Source: an uncultured Bradyrhizobium sp. (GTDB lineage Bacteria > Pseudomonadota > Alphaproteobacteria > Rhizobiales > Xanthobacteraceae). From it: DNA of 64,000 nt. The position numbers and the translations under genes are program-made. Position 1 is the first letter of the stretch. Every line of letters begins with the position of its first letter. The stretch lies in NCBI RefSeq assembly GCF_936943645.1, contig NZ_CAKZJO010000055.1, positions 62,001-126,000 on the forward strand, written 5' to 3'. Shown here piece by piece: positions 19,437-27,655 of the stretch. The notes below the pieces were generated by a model. The model had not been told where the DNA came from and did not search any database. It saw only the letters and a list, made by a program, of their open reading frames with translations.

Positions 19437-20051
19437 TTGACCCGCACAGCCCCGCAGTTCCTGTTCGATTTCGGCAGCCCGAACGCCTATCTCAGCCATC
19501 TCGCGATTCCCGCGATCGAGCAGCGCATCGGCGTCAAGTTCGAATACGTCCCGATCCTGCTCGGCGGCATCTTCAAATCAACCAACAACAAATCGCCGGC
19601 CGAGACACTCGCCGGCGTAAAGAACAAGCGCGAATTCCAGCAAGTCGAGACCGAGCGCTTTCTCAAGCGCTTCAAGGTCCAGCCCTATGTCTGGAATCCG
19701 CACTTCCCCGTCAACACGCTGAACCTGATGCGCACGGCGATCGCAGCTCAGCTCGAGGGCGTGTTCGAAAAATACGTCGAGGCCGCCTTCCACCACATGT
19801 GGCGCGAGCCGAAGAAGATGGACGACCCCGAGATCGCGGCGAAGGCGCTGGCGTCTTCCGGCCTCGATGCCCAGAAACTGTTTGCCCGGGCTCAGGACCC
19901 CGAGGTGAAGGCCAGGCTCATCAAGAATACCGAGGACGCGGTGGCCCGCGGCGCGTTCGGCTCGCCGACCTTCTTCGTCGGCAATGAGATGTTCTTCGGC
20001 AAGGAGCAGCTGCGCGAGGTCGAGGAGATGGTGCTGGGGAAGGGCGAGTAG
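19437..20051 (+). CDS. 2-hydroxychromene-2-carboxylate isomerase family protein (DsbA/kappa-GST fold)
   Basis: This 204-residue protein has the thioredoxin-fold-plus-helical-insertion layout of the HCCA isomerase family. It opens FLFDFGSPNAYLSHLAIP, where the Ser is the glutathione-activating residue of kappa-class enzymes. It contains NTLNLMRTAIAAQ and ends with GAFGSPTFFVGNEMFFGKEQL. HCCA isomerase acts in naphthalene breakdown, but no such pathway is nearby, so another glutathione-dependent isomerisation or reduction is as likely. The start is TTG at 19437 with AGGGAGA 6 bases upstream. The stop codon lies inside a repeated octamer-like element. Confidence 0.85.
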   Translation: MTRTAPQFLFDFGSPNAYLSHLAIPAIEQRIGVKFEYVPILLGGIFKSTNNKSPAETLAGVKNKREFQQVETERFLKRFKVQPYVWNPHFPVNTLNLMRTAIAAQLEGVFEKYVEAAFHHMWREPKKMDDPEIAAKALASSGLDAQKLFARAQDPEVKARLIKNTEDAVARGAFGSPTFFVGNEMFFGKEQLREVEEMVLGKGE

Positions 20052-20136
20052 CGAATGGCGAATAGCGAGTAGTCGAAAACGTTACTCGCATTTCAGCGTT
20101 TCCTGTCCTATTCGCTACTCCTATTCGCCATTCGCC
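20044..20136. repeat. Palindrome built of short GCGAATAG/GCGAGTAG-like units
   Basis: One arm (20044-20072) is a run of related 7-8 base units such as GCGAGTAG, CGAATGG and CGAATAG. The other arm (20107-20136) is its near reverse complement. About 35 bases of unrelated sequence lie between them. The first unit overlaps the stop of the preceding gene. It could form a long hairpin and end transcription before the ketopantoate reductase gene. Confidence 0.65.
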
Positions 20137-20159
20137 AAGAATAACAACGGAGCTCTCCC

Positions 20160-21083
20160 ATGCGTATCCTCGTGGTCGGCGCCGGCGCCATCGGCGGCTA
20201 TTTTGGTGGCAGGCTATTGCAGGCCAGCCGCGACGTCACCTTCCTGGTCCGCCCGAGACGCGCCAGCGAGCTCGCAAGCGCCGGGCTCGTCATCAAGAGC
20301 CCGAACGGCGATGTGACCCTGAAGAACCCGCCGACCGTCCAGGCCGACGCGCTCAAGGACAAGTTCGACGTCGTGCTCCTGAGCTGCAAGGCGTTCGACC
20401 TCGACGACGCCATCAAATCGTTTGCGCCGGCGGTCGGCCCCGGCACGGCGATCATCCCGATGCTCAACGGCATGAAGCATCTCGACATCCTCGACGCAAA
20501 ATTCGGCAAGGAGCGCGTGCTCGGCGGCCTCTGCGCCATCGCCGCAACCTTGAACGAGAAGCGCGAGGTCGTGCAGCTCCAGCCGATGCAGTCGCTGAGC
20601 TATGGCGAGCGGAACGGCAAGCTGTCGGATCGCGTCAAGGCGATCGACGAGGCCTTCAAAGGCGGCATCAATGGCGCCGCCGCCAGCCAGAACATCATGC
20701 AGGACATGTGGGAGAAGTGGGTGTTCCTGTCCTCGCTCGCGGCAAGCACCAGCCTGATGCGCACCTCCGTCGGCAACATTCTCGCAGCGCCAGGGGGAAG
20801 GGATTTCCTGCTCGGCATGCTGGACGAGACCAGCGCGATCGCCACCGCGTCCGGCTACCCGCCGGGCGGCCCGTTCTTCGAGCGCGTCAAAGGCAACCTC
20901 ACCACCGAGGGATCGCCGATGACGGCCTCGATGTTCCGCGACATCAAGGCCGGCCTGCCGGTCGAGGCGGATCATGTCATCGGCGACCTGATCGCGCGCG
21001 CGGACGCCGCCAAGGTGCCGGTGCCGAAGCTACGCATCGCTTACACGCATTTGAAGGCGTATGAGAAGCAGCGGGCGGGATAG
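20160..21083 (+). CDS. panE: 2-dehydropantoate 2-reductase (ketopantoate reductase)
   Basis: This 307-residue enzyme of the ApbA/PanE family reduces ketopantoate with NADPH on the way to pantothenate and CoA. The dinucleotide loop is VVGAGAIGGYFGGRL at 5-19. The family blocks LLSCKAFDLDDAI near 77 and PMLNGMKHLDIL near 100 follow. The catalytic Lys is expected in WEKWVFLSSLAA near 182. The C-terminal domain has SMFRDIKAGLPVEADHVIGDL, which holds the substrate-binding Ser/Glu pair. Bacteria often carry several paralogues, so an alternative keto-acid substrate cannot be excluded. GGAG lies a few bases before the ATG. Confidence 0.88.
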   Translation: MRILVVGAGAIGGYFGGRLLQASRDVTFLVRPRRASELASAGLVIKSPNGDVTLKNPPTVQADALKDKFDVVLLSCKAFDLDDAIKSFAPAVGPGTAIIPMLNGMKHLDILDAKFGKERVLGGLCAIAATLNEKREVVQLQPMQSLSYGERNGKLSDRVKAIDEAFKGGINGAAASQNIMQDMWEKWVFLSSLAASTSLMRTSVGNILAAPGGRDFLLGMLDETSAIATASGYPPGGPFFERVKGNLTTEGSPMTASMFRDIKAGLPVEADHVIGDLIARADAAKVPVPKLRIAYTHLKAYEKQRAG

Positions 21084-21096
21084 GTTATAGCCCGAC

Positions 21097-21240
21097 CGTC
21101 ATCCCGGGGCGCGCAAAGCGCGAGCCCGGGATCCATAACCACAGGGAGTAGTTTGACGCCAAACTCCCACTCCGAGCCATCGCCAAACTACTCCCTGTGG
21201 GTATGGATCCCGGATCTGCGGTTCGCTTGTCCGGGACGAC
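21097..21240. repeat. Modular palindromic intergenic repeat, copy 2
   Basis: This element begins CGTCATCCCGGGGCGCG and ends CTTGTCCGGGACGAC. The inner core CCATAACCACAGGGAG is mirrored by CTCCCTGTGGGTATGG. The core matches copies 1 and 3, and the right arm (GGATCTGCGGTTCGCTTGTCCGGG) matches copy 3 closely. It separates two convergent genes. Confidence 0.75.
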
Positions 21241-21267
21241 AGCAGTGTTTGCAGCAACAGCCGCGCT

Positions 21268-21846
21268 CTATTTCAAATGCGCGAGATAGTGCGAGACCGC
21301 CGCGATTTCCTCATCGCTCATGCGATAGGCGACATCGGCCATCGCGGCGACGCCGCCGCCGACGCGCTGGCCCGCCTTGTAGTCGTGCAGCGCCTTGACC
21401 AGATATTCCTCACGCTGCCCGGCGAGCCGCGCCACGGCCTTGGTGCCGGCGAAGCTGTCCGTGTGGCATGAGGCGCAGCGGCGACCGGCCGCAACTTGCG
21501 CGCCCTTTTTCGACAGGTCCGGATCCCCGTCGTCCGCTCCCTTCGGCGGTGTCATCTGCGAGAAGTAGGCGCCGAAACTGCGGATGTCCTCGTTGGTGAT
21601 CTCTTCGGCGATCGGCTTCATCTGATCGTTCTTGCGCGAGCCGGCGCGGAAGAACACGAGCTGCCATTGGATGAATTGATCGGGCTGCCCCGCGAGCGAA
21701 GGAATGTTCTCGGTTTGCGAAATGCCGTTCTCGCCATGACAGCCGGAGCAGACGGAGGCTTTTTCCTTGATCGCGGCATTGTCGGCGGCCTGAGCCGGAA
21801 TGAACAGTAGCGTCGCATATAGAATTCCGAACCCAACGGCTCGCAT
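21268..21846 (-). CDS. Diheme cytochrome c (c4-type), periplasmic
   Basis: This 192-residue exported cytochrome has a signal peptide of about 20 residues ending in AQA. Its two haem-binding motifs are CSGCH at 33-37 and CASCH at 124-128, one in each half, as in cytochrome c4 proteins. Each half carries the typical LAGQ segment, with methionine axial ligands expected later in each half. It is downstream of, and on the same strand as, the sorbosone-dehydrogenase-like gene, so it is a candidate electron acceptor for that enzyme. A strong hairpin lies between the two genes, so co-transcription is doubtful. Confidence 0.92.
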   Translation of the reverse strand: MRAVGFGILYATLLFIPAQAADNAAIKEKASVCSGCHGENGISQTENIPSLAGQPDQFIQWQLVFFRAGSRKNDQMKPIAEEITNEDIRSFGAYFSQMTPPKGADDGDPDLSKKGAQVAAGRRCASCHTDSFAGTKAVARLAGQREEYLVKALHDYKAGQRVGGGVAAMADVAYRMSDEEIAAVSHYLAHLK

Positions 21847-21863
21847 GACTGACTTCTCCAGCT

Positions 21864-21988
21864 GTCATTGCCGGGCTTGACCCGCCTGCGGGGCCGAAGC
21901 CCCTCCGGCGCAGCGTAGGCCCGGCAATCCATCCCTGTTGCAGAAGGTTCTCGTATGATGGATGCCCGGATCAAGTCCGGGCATGACG
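21864..21988. repeat. Palindromic intergenic repeat of the CCCGGCAATCCATC type
   Basis: One arm reads GTCATTGCCGGGCTTGACCC and the other GGATCAAGTCCGGGCATGAC. An inner GGGGCCGAAGCCCCTCCGGCGCAGCG hairpin belongs to the left arm. A closely related element is at 26.84-26.96 kb. It lies upstream of the cytochrome c start. Confidence 0.7.
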
Positions 21989-22026
21989 AACCTGTTCCGC
22001 GGCGGGCTCGCAGCATCAAACAAAGA

Positions 22027-22061
22027 GGCTGCGGCCGTTACCCGGTCGCAGCCCCTTTTTT
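22027..22061. terminator. Rho-independent terminator after the sorbosone-dehydrogenase-like gene
   Basis: The stem GGCTGCG and CGCAGCC has a 13-base loop. It is flanked by CCTTTTTT on one side and, read on the minus strand, by TCTTTGTTTG on the other. It begins about 10 bases after the stop of the minus-strand gene. It could work in both directions. Confidence 0.7.
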
Positions 22062-22071
22062 CGTGCCCGTG

Positions 22072-23346
22072 CTACTTCTTGCTGTAGCTGATGCGATAGA
22101 TCGCGCCGGCCCAGTCGTCGGCAACGAGGATCGACCCATCCTTGGCGAGGATGATGTCGTCGGGACGGCCGAGATAGCCCTGGTCGCCCTCGATCCAGCC
22201 GGAGGCAAAGACCTCCTGCTTGGCGTTCTTGCCATCAGGCCCGACGATCACGCGCATGATGCGACCGCCCTGGTACTTGTGACGATTCCAGGAGCCGTGC
22301 TCGGCGATCAGGATGTTGTTCTTGTACTCGGCGGGGAACTGGTCGCCGGTGTAGAACTTCATGCCGAGCGGAGCGACGTGAGCGCCGAGATTCAGCACGG
22401 GCGGCGTGAACTCGGAGCATTTGTGGCCCATCGCGAACTTGTCGTCGGGCAGATTGCCCTGGTGGCAGTAGGGATAGCCGAAATGCTCGCCGATCTTGTT
22501 GATCATGTTCAGCTTGTCGCTGGGCAGATCATCGCTGATCCAATCGCGCGCATTCTCGGTGAACCAGTATTTTCCGGTGCGCGGATCGACGTCGCCGCCG
22601 ACCGAGTTGCGAACGCCGAGCGCCCAGATTTCCGCGTTGCCGGTCTTGGGATCGACGCGGCGGATCTGCGAGACGCTGGTCGGGGGAATGCCGATGTTGA
22701 AGGGCGGTCCGAACGGAATATAGAACCAGCCTTCCTTGTCGACCGCGATGTACTTCCAGCCATGCGCGGCATAGGACGGCATGTCGTCGTACACGACCTT
22801 GCCGTCACCGAGCTTGTCCAGATTGGCCTCCGCATTGTCGTAACGGATCAGCTTGTCGACGGCGATGACGTAAAGCGCGCCGTCCCTGAAGGCCAGACCC
22901 GTGGGCATGTTCAGCCCCTTGAGGACGGTCTTGACCTCTTTCTTTCCGTTGTTGTCCTTGATGGCATAGACATTGCCGAGGCCGAACGAGCCGACGAACA
23001 GCGTGCCCTTGTCACCCCAGGCCATCTGCCGCGCGGCCAGCACGCCGGAAGCGTAGACCTCCATCTTGAAGCCCGGCGGCAGCTTGACCTGCTTGATGAT
23101 GTTGGCGAGCTCGGCGTCCGAGGCGCCGGTCGGCGGACCCGATGGCGGCGCGAGGCCCTTCTGCGCCTCGGTCTCATCGCCCAGGAACCAGTCATCCGGC
23201 GGATGGGTCCAGAACTCCTTGGTGCCGGATTCGTATTTCTTCAGTGCCCTGTTCTTGTCCTGCTGTTGCGCGCTGCCGGCGCTGGTCCCCGCAAGAAGGG
23301 CCACGGCCGCAAGCGCCAACACGGATCGATGGAACATCGATGTCAT
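22072..23346 (-). CDS. Sorbosone dehydrogenase family / PQQ-type sugar dehydrogenase-like beta-propeller protein
   Basis: This 424-residue exported protein has a signal peptide of about 26 residues (ending GSAQ) and a six-bladed beta-propeller of the soluble glucose/L-sorbosone dehydrogenase type. Typical pieces are LPPGFKMEVYASGVLAARQM near 92, GLNMPTGLAFRDGALYV, WKYIAVDKEGWFYIPFGPPFN, GDVDPRTGKYWFTENARD and IAEHGSWNRHKYQG near the end. The final blade is YLGRPDDIILAKDGSILVADDWAGAIYRI. Members oxidise sugars or aldoses with PQQ and pass electrons to cytochromes. The diheme cytochrome downstream fits that role. The cofactor is inferred from the family. Two cysteines (YPYCHQG and GHKCSEF) may form a disulfide. 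Confidence 0.85.
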   Translation of the reverse strand: MTSMFHRSVLALAAVALLAGTSAGSAQQQDKNRALKKYESGTKEFWTHPPDDWFLGDETEAQKGLAPPSGPPTGASDAELANIIKQVKLPPGFKMEVYASGVLAARQMAWGDKGTLFVGSFGLGNVYAIKDNNGKKEVKTVLKGLNMPTGLAFRDGALYVIAVDKLIRYDNAEANLDKLGDGKVVYDDMPSYAAHGWKYIAVDKEGWFYIPFGPPFNIGIPPTSVSQIRRVDPKTGNAEIWALGVRNSVGGDVDPRTGKYWFTENARDWISDDLPSDKLNMINKIGEHFGYPYCHQGNLPDDKFAMGHKCSEFTPPVLNLGAHVAPLGMKFYTGDQFPAEYKNNILIAEHGSWNRHKYQGGRIMRVIVGPDGKNAKQEVFASGWIEGDQGYLGRPDDIILAKDGSILVADDWAGAIYRISYSKK

Positions 23347-23363
23347 CGCGTCACTCCCCTAAG

Positions 23364-23395
23364 GCAGCCGTCAGGGCTGCGATTTATTTTGTTTT
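23364..23395. other. Hairpin with T-rich flank in the leader of the sorbosone-dehydrogenase-like gene
   Basis: GCAGCC and GGCTGC form a 6-base stem with a 5-base loop, followed on the plus strand by GATTTATTTTGTTTT. On the minus strand it sits 18-34 bases before the ATG, just ahead of the GGGGAG ribosome site. It resembles a plus-strand terminator, yet no plus-strand gene ends here. Confidence 0.35.
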
Positions 23396-23699
23396 GCTAG
23401 TCGAGAGGCGAAGTTTGGGATCTGCCGAGGGGCAGACATAAAAGGCTAGCACATCTGCGAGCGCTGAGAAGGGCATCGCATGTGCTGCGGTTGCGCTCAT
23501 TAAAAATTGAGACGGAACGTCAATGAGCACGACCGCCGCAGCGATGGCGCTCTCGCTGCAACGCGGAATCGGGCCAGCCAAGGGTGTTCAGCAAAAAATG
23601 CGAAAACAACCCCATGCACAGTAGAACGGCGCATGGGCGCTGGTCGGGATCTGACCCGACAGGCACTTGACTCGTCGAGCAAAACATCAATCGCGGCGC
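23396..23699. other. Gene-free stretch of about 300 bases with no recognised gene
   Basis: Between the sorbosone-dehydrogenase-like gene and the epimerase gene there is no open frame with convincing coding features. The segment has more A+T than its surroundings and contains AGCAAAAAATGCGAAAACA and GGATCTGACCCGACAGGC. It reminds me of recurring non-coding sequence in Bradyrhizobium genomes. I cannot confirm that here, as there is only one copy in the window. Confidence 0.4.
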
Positions 23700-24686
23700 T
23701 TATCGGGCGATCGGATAGGGCCCGTCGTCGAACACCACCTCATGATAGCCCTTCGAGCCGACCTCGCGCGCCAGCGCACTGCGAAAATCGCGGCCCTCCC
23801 GAAGGCAGCTCAGCACATGCGCGAAGTCGAATTCGGGTCGCCAGCCGAGCTCACGCCGCGCGCGTTCGTTGACGTAGACGCGGTCGATCTCGGAGAAGAG
23901 TTTCCAGCCGCGCGCCGCATAGAGCTCTGCGCACTCCGGATAGAGCTCGCGCACGACACCGGCCGCATCGCGCGCAAGCGTTGCGAGGTGACGCTGCTCG
24001 AACGGGCTGGTGGCCGAGACGATATAGCGAGCGAAGCCGATTTTTGGCGCGCGGTCGACGGCGAGCAGGTGGGCGCTGACGGCGTCCGCGATGTCCAGCC
24101 GGCGATAGAGCAACTCGTTGGCCTGCGCGTTCTCAAGCGGGTAGGCCGACCGCATCGCCGGATCATCGTCGTCCTCGGGAAAGAAGCGCGAGGTCCGCAA
24201 CACCACGACCGGCAGGGCACGCTCGCGGAAGAACAGCTCGCAGAGAGTTTCCGCCATCTGCTTGGTGGTGCCGTAGATGTTTTTCGGCACCGCCGGCAGG
24301 TCCTCGGTGACCCACACGGCCGCCTCTCCGGCTCCGGCGCGGAGCTGCGAGCCGAACGCGCTGGTGGTGCTGGTGAAGACGAAGCGGCGCACGCCGGCGG
24401 CGACGGCTGCCTCGAGCAGGTTGAGCGTGCCTGACACGTTGGTGTCGACGAAATCCTGCTTCGAATGGGTCGCCACATGCGGCTTGTGCAGTGTCGCGGT
24501 GTGGATCACGGCGCTCACGCGGTCCATCTGGCGCCGCACGAAGCCGGGATCGACGATCGAACCAACGACATCGGTGAAGGGCGATGCCTTCAGATCGATC
24601 CCGCGCGCGGGCACGTTGCGCGCCTGAAGCGTCCGGAGAACGGCTTCTCCGAGGTGACCGGCGCTGCCCGTGACCAGGATTGTCAT
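23700..24686 (-). CDS. NAD-dependent epimerase/dehydratase family protein (extended SDR)
   Basis: This 328-residue protein is an extended short-chain dehydrogenase. The NAD-binding motif TGSAGHLGE is at 6-14. The tail of the Rossmann fold reads AVIHTATLHKPHV. The catalytic Tyr-Lys pair is in NIYGTTKQMAE near 149. A downstream TSRFFPEDDDD fits a sugar-nucleotide or related substrate pocket. The ATG at 24684-24686 places the nucleotide loop at the usual distance from the N-terminus. It follows tRNA-Gly on the same strand, 76 bases away. The substrate is unknown. Confidence 0.85.
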   Translation of the reverse strand: MTILVTGSAGHLGEAVLRTLQARNVPARGIDLKASPFTDVVGSIVDPGFVRRQMDRVSAVIHTATLHKPHVATHSKQDFVDTNVSGTLNLLEAAVAAGVRRFVFTSTTSAFGSQLRAGAGEAAVWVTEDLPAVPKNIYGTTKQMAETLCELFFRERALPVVVLRTSRFFPEDDDDPAMRSAYPLENAQANELLYRRLDIADAVSAHLLAVDRAPKIGFARYIVSATSPFEQRHLATLARDAAGVVRELYPECAELYAARGWKLFSEIDRVYVNERARRELGWRPEFDFAHVLSCLREGRDFRSALAREVGSKGYHEVVFDDGPYPIAR

Positions 24687-24762
24687 TGCAAACCCCATGC
24701 AGCCGCCAGCGGCGTGGCGAACCACGGTTCCGTCCGGTCAGGCTGGATGCTCTGGGAAAAAT

Positions 24763-24837
<75 letters not shown>

Positions 24838-25112
24838 ATCCTGTGTCGGTCGCGTGACGCGCCGGCAACGGCTGTCGTATGCCAAAAGCGGGAAGGGAAT
24901 GCAACAGCTACCGGCGGGATAGATGCGCAATCCGGGGCCCAATATGGAGCCCGAATGCGACCAAATCGCCCGGAATCGCCCCGGAACCGCCGAATCGGCC
25001 TCCATGGATTGAAATTCGGCCCATTCGGCCCAATTTAGGAGCCGACAGCGAAGCATAGGGAGCGGCGACGTGCTAAAGACCCGCCATTCCAGACATCAGA
25101 CGAGGGGATGCC

Positions 25113-26036
25113 GTGACGATCATCGACCAGGGTAACGGAGCCGCAAACCCGGCTGCGGCCGATCTGATCAAGGACACCACCACCCAGACCTTCGTGAAGG
25201 ACGTCATCGAGGAATCGAAGCGCCAGCCGGTGCTGATCGACTTCTGGGCGGAGTGGTGCGGCCCCTGCAAGCAGCTCACCCCCGTGCTGGAAAAGGCGGT
25301 CAGGGCCGCCAAGGGCAAGGTCAAGCTGGTCAAGATGAACATCGACCAGCACCCGGCGATCCCGGGCCAGATGGGCATCCAGTCGATTCCGGCCGTGATC
25401 GCCTTCGTCAACGGCCAGCCGGCCGACGGCTTCATGGGCGCGGTGCCCGAGAGCCAGCTCAACGCCTTCATCGAAAAGCTGACCAAGGGCGTGACCGCGC
25501 CGGGCGAGCCGAATATCGCCGAGATTCTGCAAGAGGCCGAGGCGGTGCTCGCCGAGGGCGACACCGCGGCTGCCGCGCAGATCTATGCGGAGGTGCTTCA
25601 GTACGATGCGACCAACATCGCCGCACTCGCGGGCCTCGCAAAATGCTACGCCGTCTCCGGCGCGATGGAGCAGGCCAAGCAGACGCTGGCCATGGTGCCG
25701 GAGTCCAAGCGCAACGACCCCGCGGTGAAGGCCGTGCAGACCGCGATCGATCTTGCCGAGCAGGCCCAATCGCTTGGACCGGTCGCGGAGCTGGAACAGA
25801 AAGTCGCCGCAAACCCGCTCGATCATCAGGCCCGATTCGACCTGGCGACCGCGCTGAACGCGCAAGGCGACCGCACTGCTGCCACCGCGCAGCTGCTCGA
25901 GATCGTCAAGCGCGACCGCAAATGGAACGATGACGGCGCCCGCAAGCAGCTGGTGCAGTTCTTCGAGGCCTGGGGCGGCGCGGATGATGCAACCGTCGAG
26001 GGACGCAAGCGTTTGTCGACGATCCTGTTTTCGTAG
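25113..26036 (+). CDS. Thioredoxin-TPR co-chaperone (CnoX/YbbN-like)
   Basis: This 307-residue protein joins an N-terminal thioredoxin domain (about 20-130) to a C-terminal TPR-like helical region (about 140-300). The redox motif WCGPC is at 48-52, with the cis-Pro in IQSIPAVIAF. Alphaproteobacterial CnoX proteins keep this CxxC whereas the E. coli protein lacks it. Members protect oxidised proteins and pass them to GroEL or DnaK. It starts at GTG 25113 with GAGGGG upstream. The following Lon-N-domain gene on the same strand also suggests a protein-quality role, though there are about 100 bases between them. Confidence 0.92.
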   Translation: MTIIDQGNGAANPAAADLIKDTTTQTFVKDVIEESKRQPVLIDFWAEWCGPCKQLTPVLEKAVRAAKGKVKLVKMNIDQHPAIPGQMGIQSIPAVIAFVNGQPADGFMGAVPESQLNAFIEKLTKGVTAPGEPNIAEILQEAEAVLAEGDTAAAAQIYAEVLQYDATNIAALAGLAKCYAVSGAMEQAKQTLAMVPESKRNDPAVKAVQTAIDLAEQAQSLGPVAELEQKVAANPLDHQARFDLATALNAQGDRTAATAQLLEIVKRDRKWNDDGARKQLVQFFEAWGGADDATVEGRKRLSTILFS

Positions 26037-26137
26037 GGGCTTCTTTGAGCATGATCCATTCGGAAAACCGTTGCACATCTTGCGCTGACGCGGTCCTCCG
26101 GATCATGCGCTAGCAAAGCCAGGGGGGACCGGGGCAG

Positions 26138-26815
26138 ATGCCGATCAACATCGAATATCGCGGGCCCGCCGACCTCCCGGAGATCATTCCGGTGTTTCCG
26201 CTGCCGGGCGCGCTGCTGCTGCCGCGCGGCCAGATGCCGCTCAACATCTTCGAGCCGCGCTATCTGTCGATGGTCGACGACAGCTTTCGCGACGGCCATC
26301 GCCTGATCGGCATGATCCAGCCCGACGTCGCGCACTCGCCGAAGGATTCCGACAAGCCGACGCTGTTTCGCGTCGGCTGCGTCGGCCGCATCACCCAGCT
26401 CGCCGAATCCGGCGACGGCCGCTACATCCTCGAGCTCACCGGCGTTTCGCGCTTCAAGGTCATCGAGGAGCTCGAGGTGCTCACCGCTTACCGGCAGTGC
26501 AAGGTGGACTTCTTCGCCTTCGCCAACGACTTCACCGCGCGCATGGGCGAGGACGAGGTCGACCGCGAGGCGCTGCTGGCCGTGCTGGCGGACTTCCTGA
26601 AGGCCAACAATCTCAAGGTCGACTGGGAAGGCGTCGAAAGCGCGCCCAATGAAGCCCTCGTCAACGCGCTGGCGATGATGTCGCCCTACGGCCCTGCAGA
26701 GAAGCAGGCCATGCTGGAAGCGCCCGACCTGAAGACCCGGGCCGAGATTTTGATCGCGGTCACCGAGATGGACCTCGCCAAGAAGCGCACCAGCGGCGAT
26801 CCGCCGCTACAGTAG
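26138..26815 (+). CDS. Lon protease substrate-binding (N-domain) protein
   Basis: This 225-residue protein consists of a stand-alone Lon N-domain (PUA-like beta fold followed by helices) and has no ATPase or protease part. The opening IIPVFPLPGALLLPRGQMPLNIFEPRYLSMVDD is diagnostic, and GCVGRITQLAESGDGRYILELTGVSRFKV follows near 85-113. Stand-alone members are widespread in alphaproteobacteria and their partner is not established. The C-terminal helix pair ends with ETKT-like ITAVTEMDLAKK residues. Its position after the CnoX-like gene suggests a quality-control link, which is inference. Confidence 0.88.
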   Translation: MPINIEYRGPADLPEIIPVFPLPGALLLPRGQMPLNIFEPRYLSMVDDSFRDGHRLIGMIQPDVAHSPKDSDKPTLFRVGCVGRITQLAESGDGRYILELTGVSRFKVIEELEVLTAYRQCKVDFFAFANDFTARMGEDEVDREALLAVLADFLKANNLKVDWEGVESAPNEALVNALAMMSPYGPAEKQAMLEAPDLKTRAEILIAVTEMDLAKKRTSGDPPLQ

Positions 26816-26834
26816 TTGACTAGGGCAGAAGCTC

Positions 26835-26957
26835 CGTCATGCGCGGGCTTATCCCGCCTGCGCGGCCGAAGCCGCTTCGGCGCGGCGAAGGCCCGGGCAT
26901 CCACGCTCTTGGACAGCAAGCAAGCCGTGGATGGCCGGGTCAAGCCCGGCCATCCCG
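26835..26957. repeat. Palindromic intergenic repeat of the CCCGGGCATCCACG type
   Basis: The left arm, CGTCATGCGCGGGCTTATCCC with inner GCCGAAGCCGCTTCGGCG, is mirrored by CGTGGATGGCCGGGTCAAGCCCGGCCATCCCG. It shares the CCGAAGCC-CTTCGGCG inner hairpin and overall design with the element at 21.86-21.99 kb. It fills the space between two convergent genes. Confidence 0.7.
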
Positions 26958-26980
26958 TGGGGAGAGAGTCACCTCAAACC

Positions 26981-27559
26981 CTAGGAATGACCGCGGATGC
27001 GTTTGCGGCCGGTGATCATCGCGCGGATCAGGTTCTCGCGCTGGAGAAGGGCCATCACCACCACGCCCAGCACATGCAGCACGACCAGGACGATGACCGC
27101 ATCCGATGAATAATGGTGAGTGTCTTCGACCCACCATACGCCGAAGAAGGTGACGGTGACCGACATCGCGCCGGTGATCGCCGAGACGGTGAGCGAGGCC
27201 AGCAGCGCCACCAGCATCAACGTGCCGGCGGGGTTGAGACCGATATAGCGGCCGGTGATGCCGCGGCGCAGATTCCAGAGATAGCGCGGTGCCGCGCGAA
27301 GCCTGGCTCTGATCATGCGGAAGCGCGAATAGCGGCTTCCCCAAAAGCCCCAGACGAGGCGGAAGGCGAGAAGCCCGAGCACCGCATAGCCGACGATGCG
27401 GTGAAGCCGGTCATAGACCGTCGGCGTGAACCACGCGGCCAGAACACACGCCGCGAGAATCCAGTGCCAGAGGCGCAGCGGGAGGTCCCAGACTGCGACC
27501 GTCCGTGAAGCCGTTCGATCCGCGGGGGTCCTGTCGGACACCCCGCGCGCTTCTGGCAT
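26981..27559 (-). CDS. Cytochrome b561-type membrane protein
   Basis: This protein of about 192 residues has four membrane helices. Candidate haem-ligand histidines are in LPLRLWHWILA (helix 1), TVYDRLHRIVGYAVLG (helix 2) and VIVLVVLHVLGVVVMALLQRENLIRAMITG (helix 4). This is the pattern of the small cytochrome b subunits of hydrogenase or Ni/Fe-type families. The ATG at 27557-27559 is used; an upstream TTG at 27574 would add five residues. It lies downstream of a PepSY-domain gene on the same strand, about 100 bases away, a pairing seen in other proteobacteria. It probably moves electrons across the inner membrane, but its partner is unknown. Confidence 0.85.
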   Translation of the reverse strand: MPEARGVSDRTPADRTASRTVAVWDLPLRLWHWILAACVLAAWFTPTVYDRLHRIVGYAVLGLLAFRLVWGFWGSRYSRFRMIRARLRAAPRYLWNLRRGITGRYIGLNPAGTLMLVALLASLTVSAITGAMSVTVTFFGVWWVEDTHHYSSDAVIVLVVLHVLGVVVMALLQRENLIRAMITGRKRIRGHS

Positions 27560-27655
27560 CGCGTCTTCAATCAAGCAAAGACCACCCTCAAGCCCCGCTT
27601 CGCAGATCAGGCCGCGCCGTCTACGTCACGACCTGCTTCGCGCCTTCCTGGCAGC

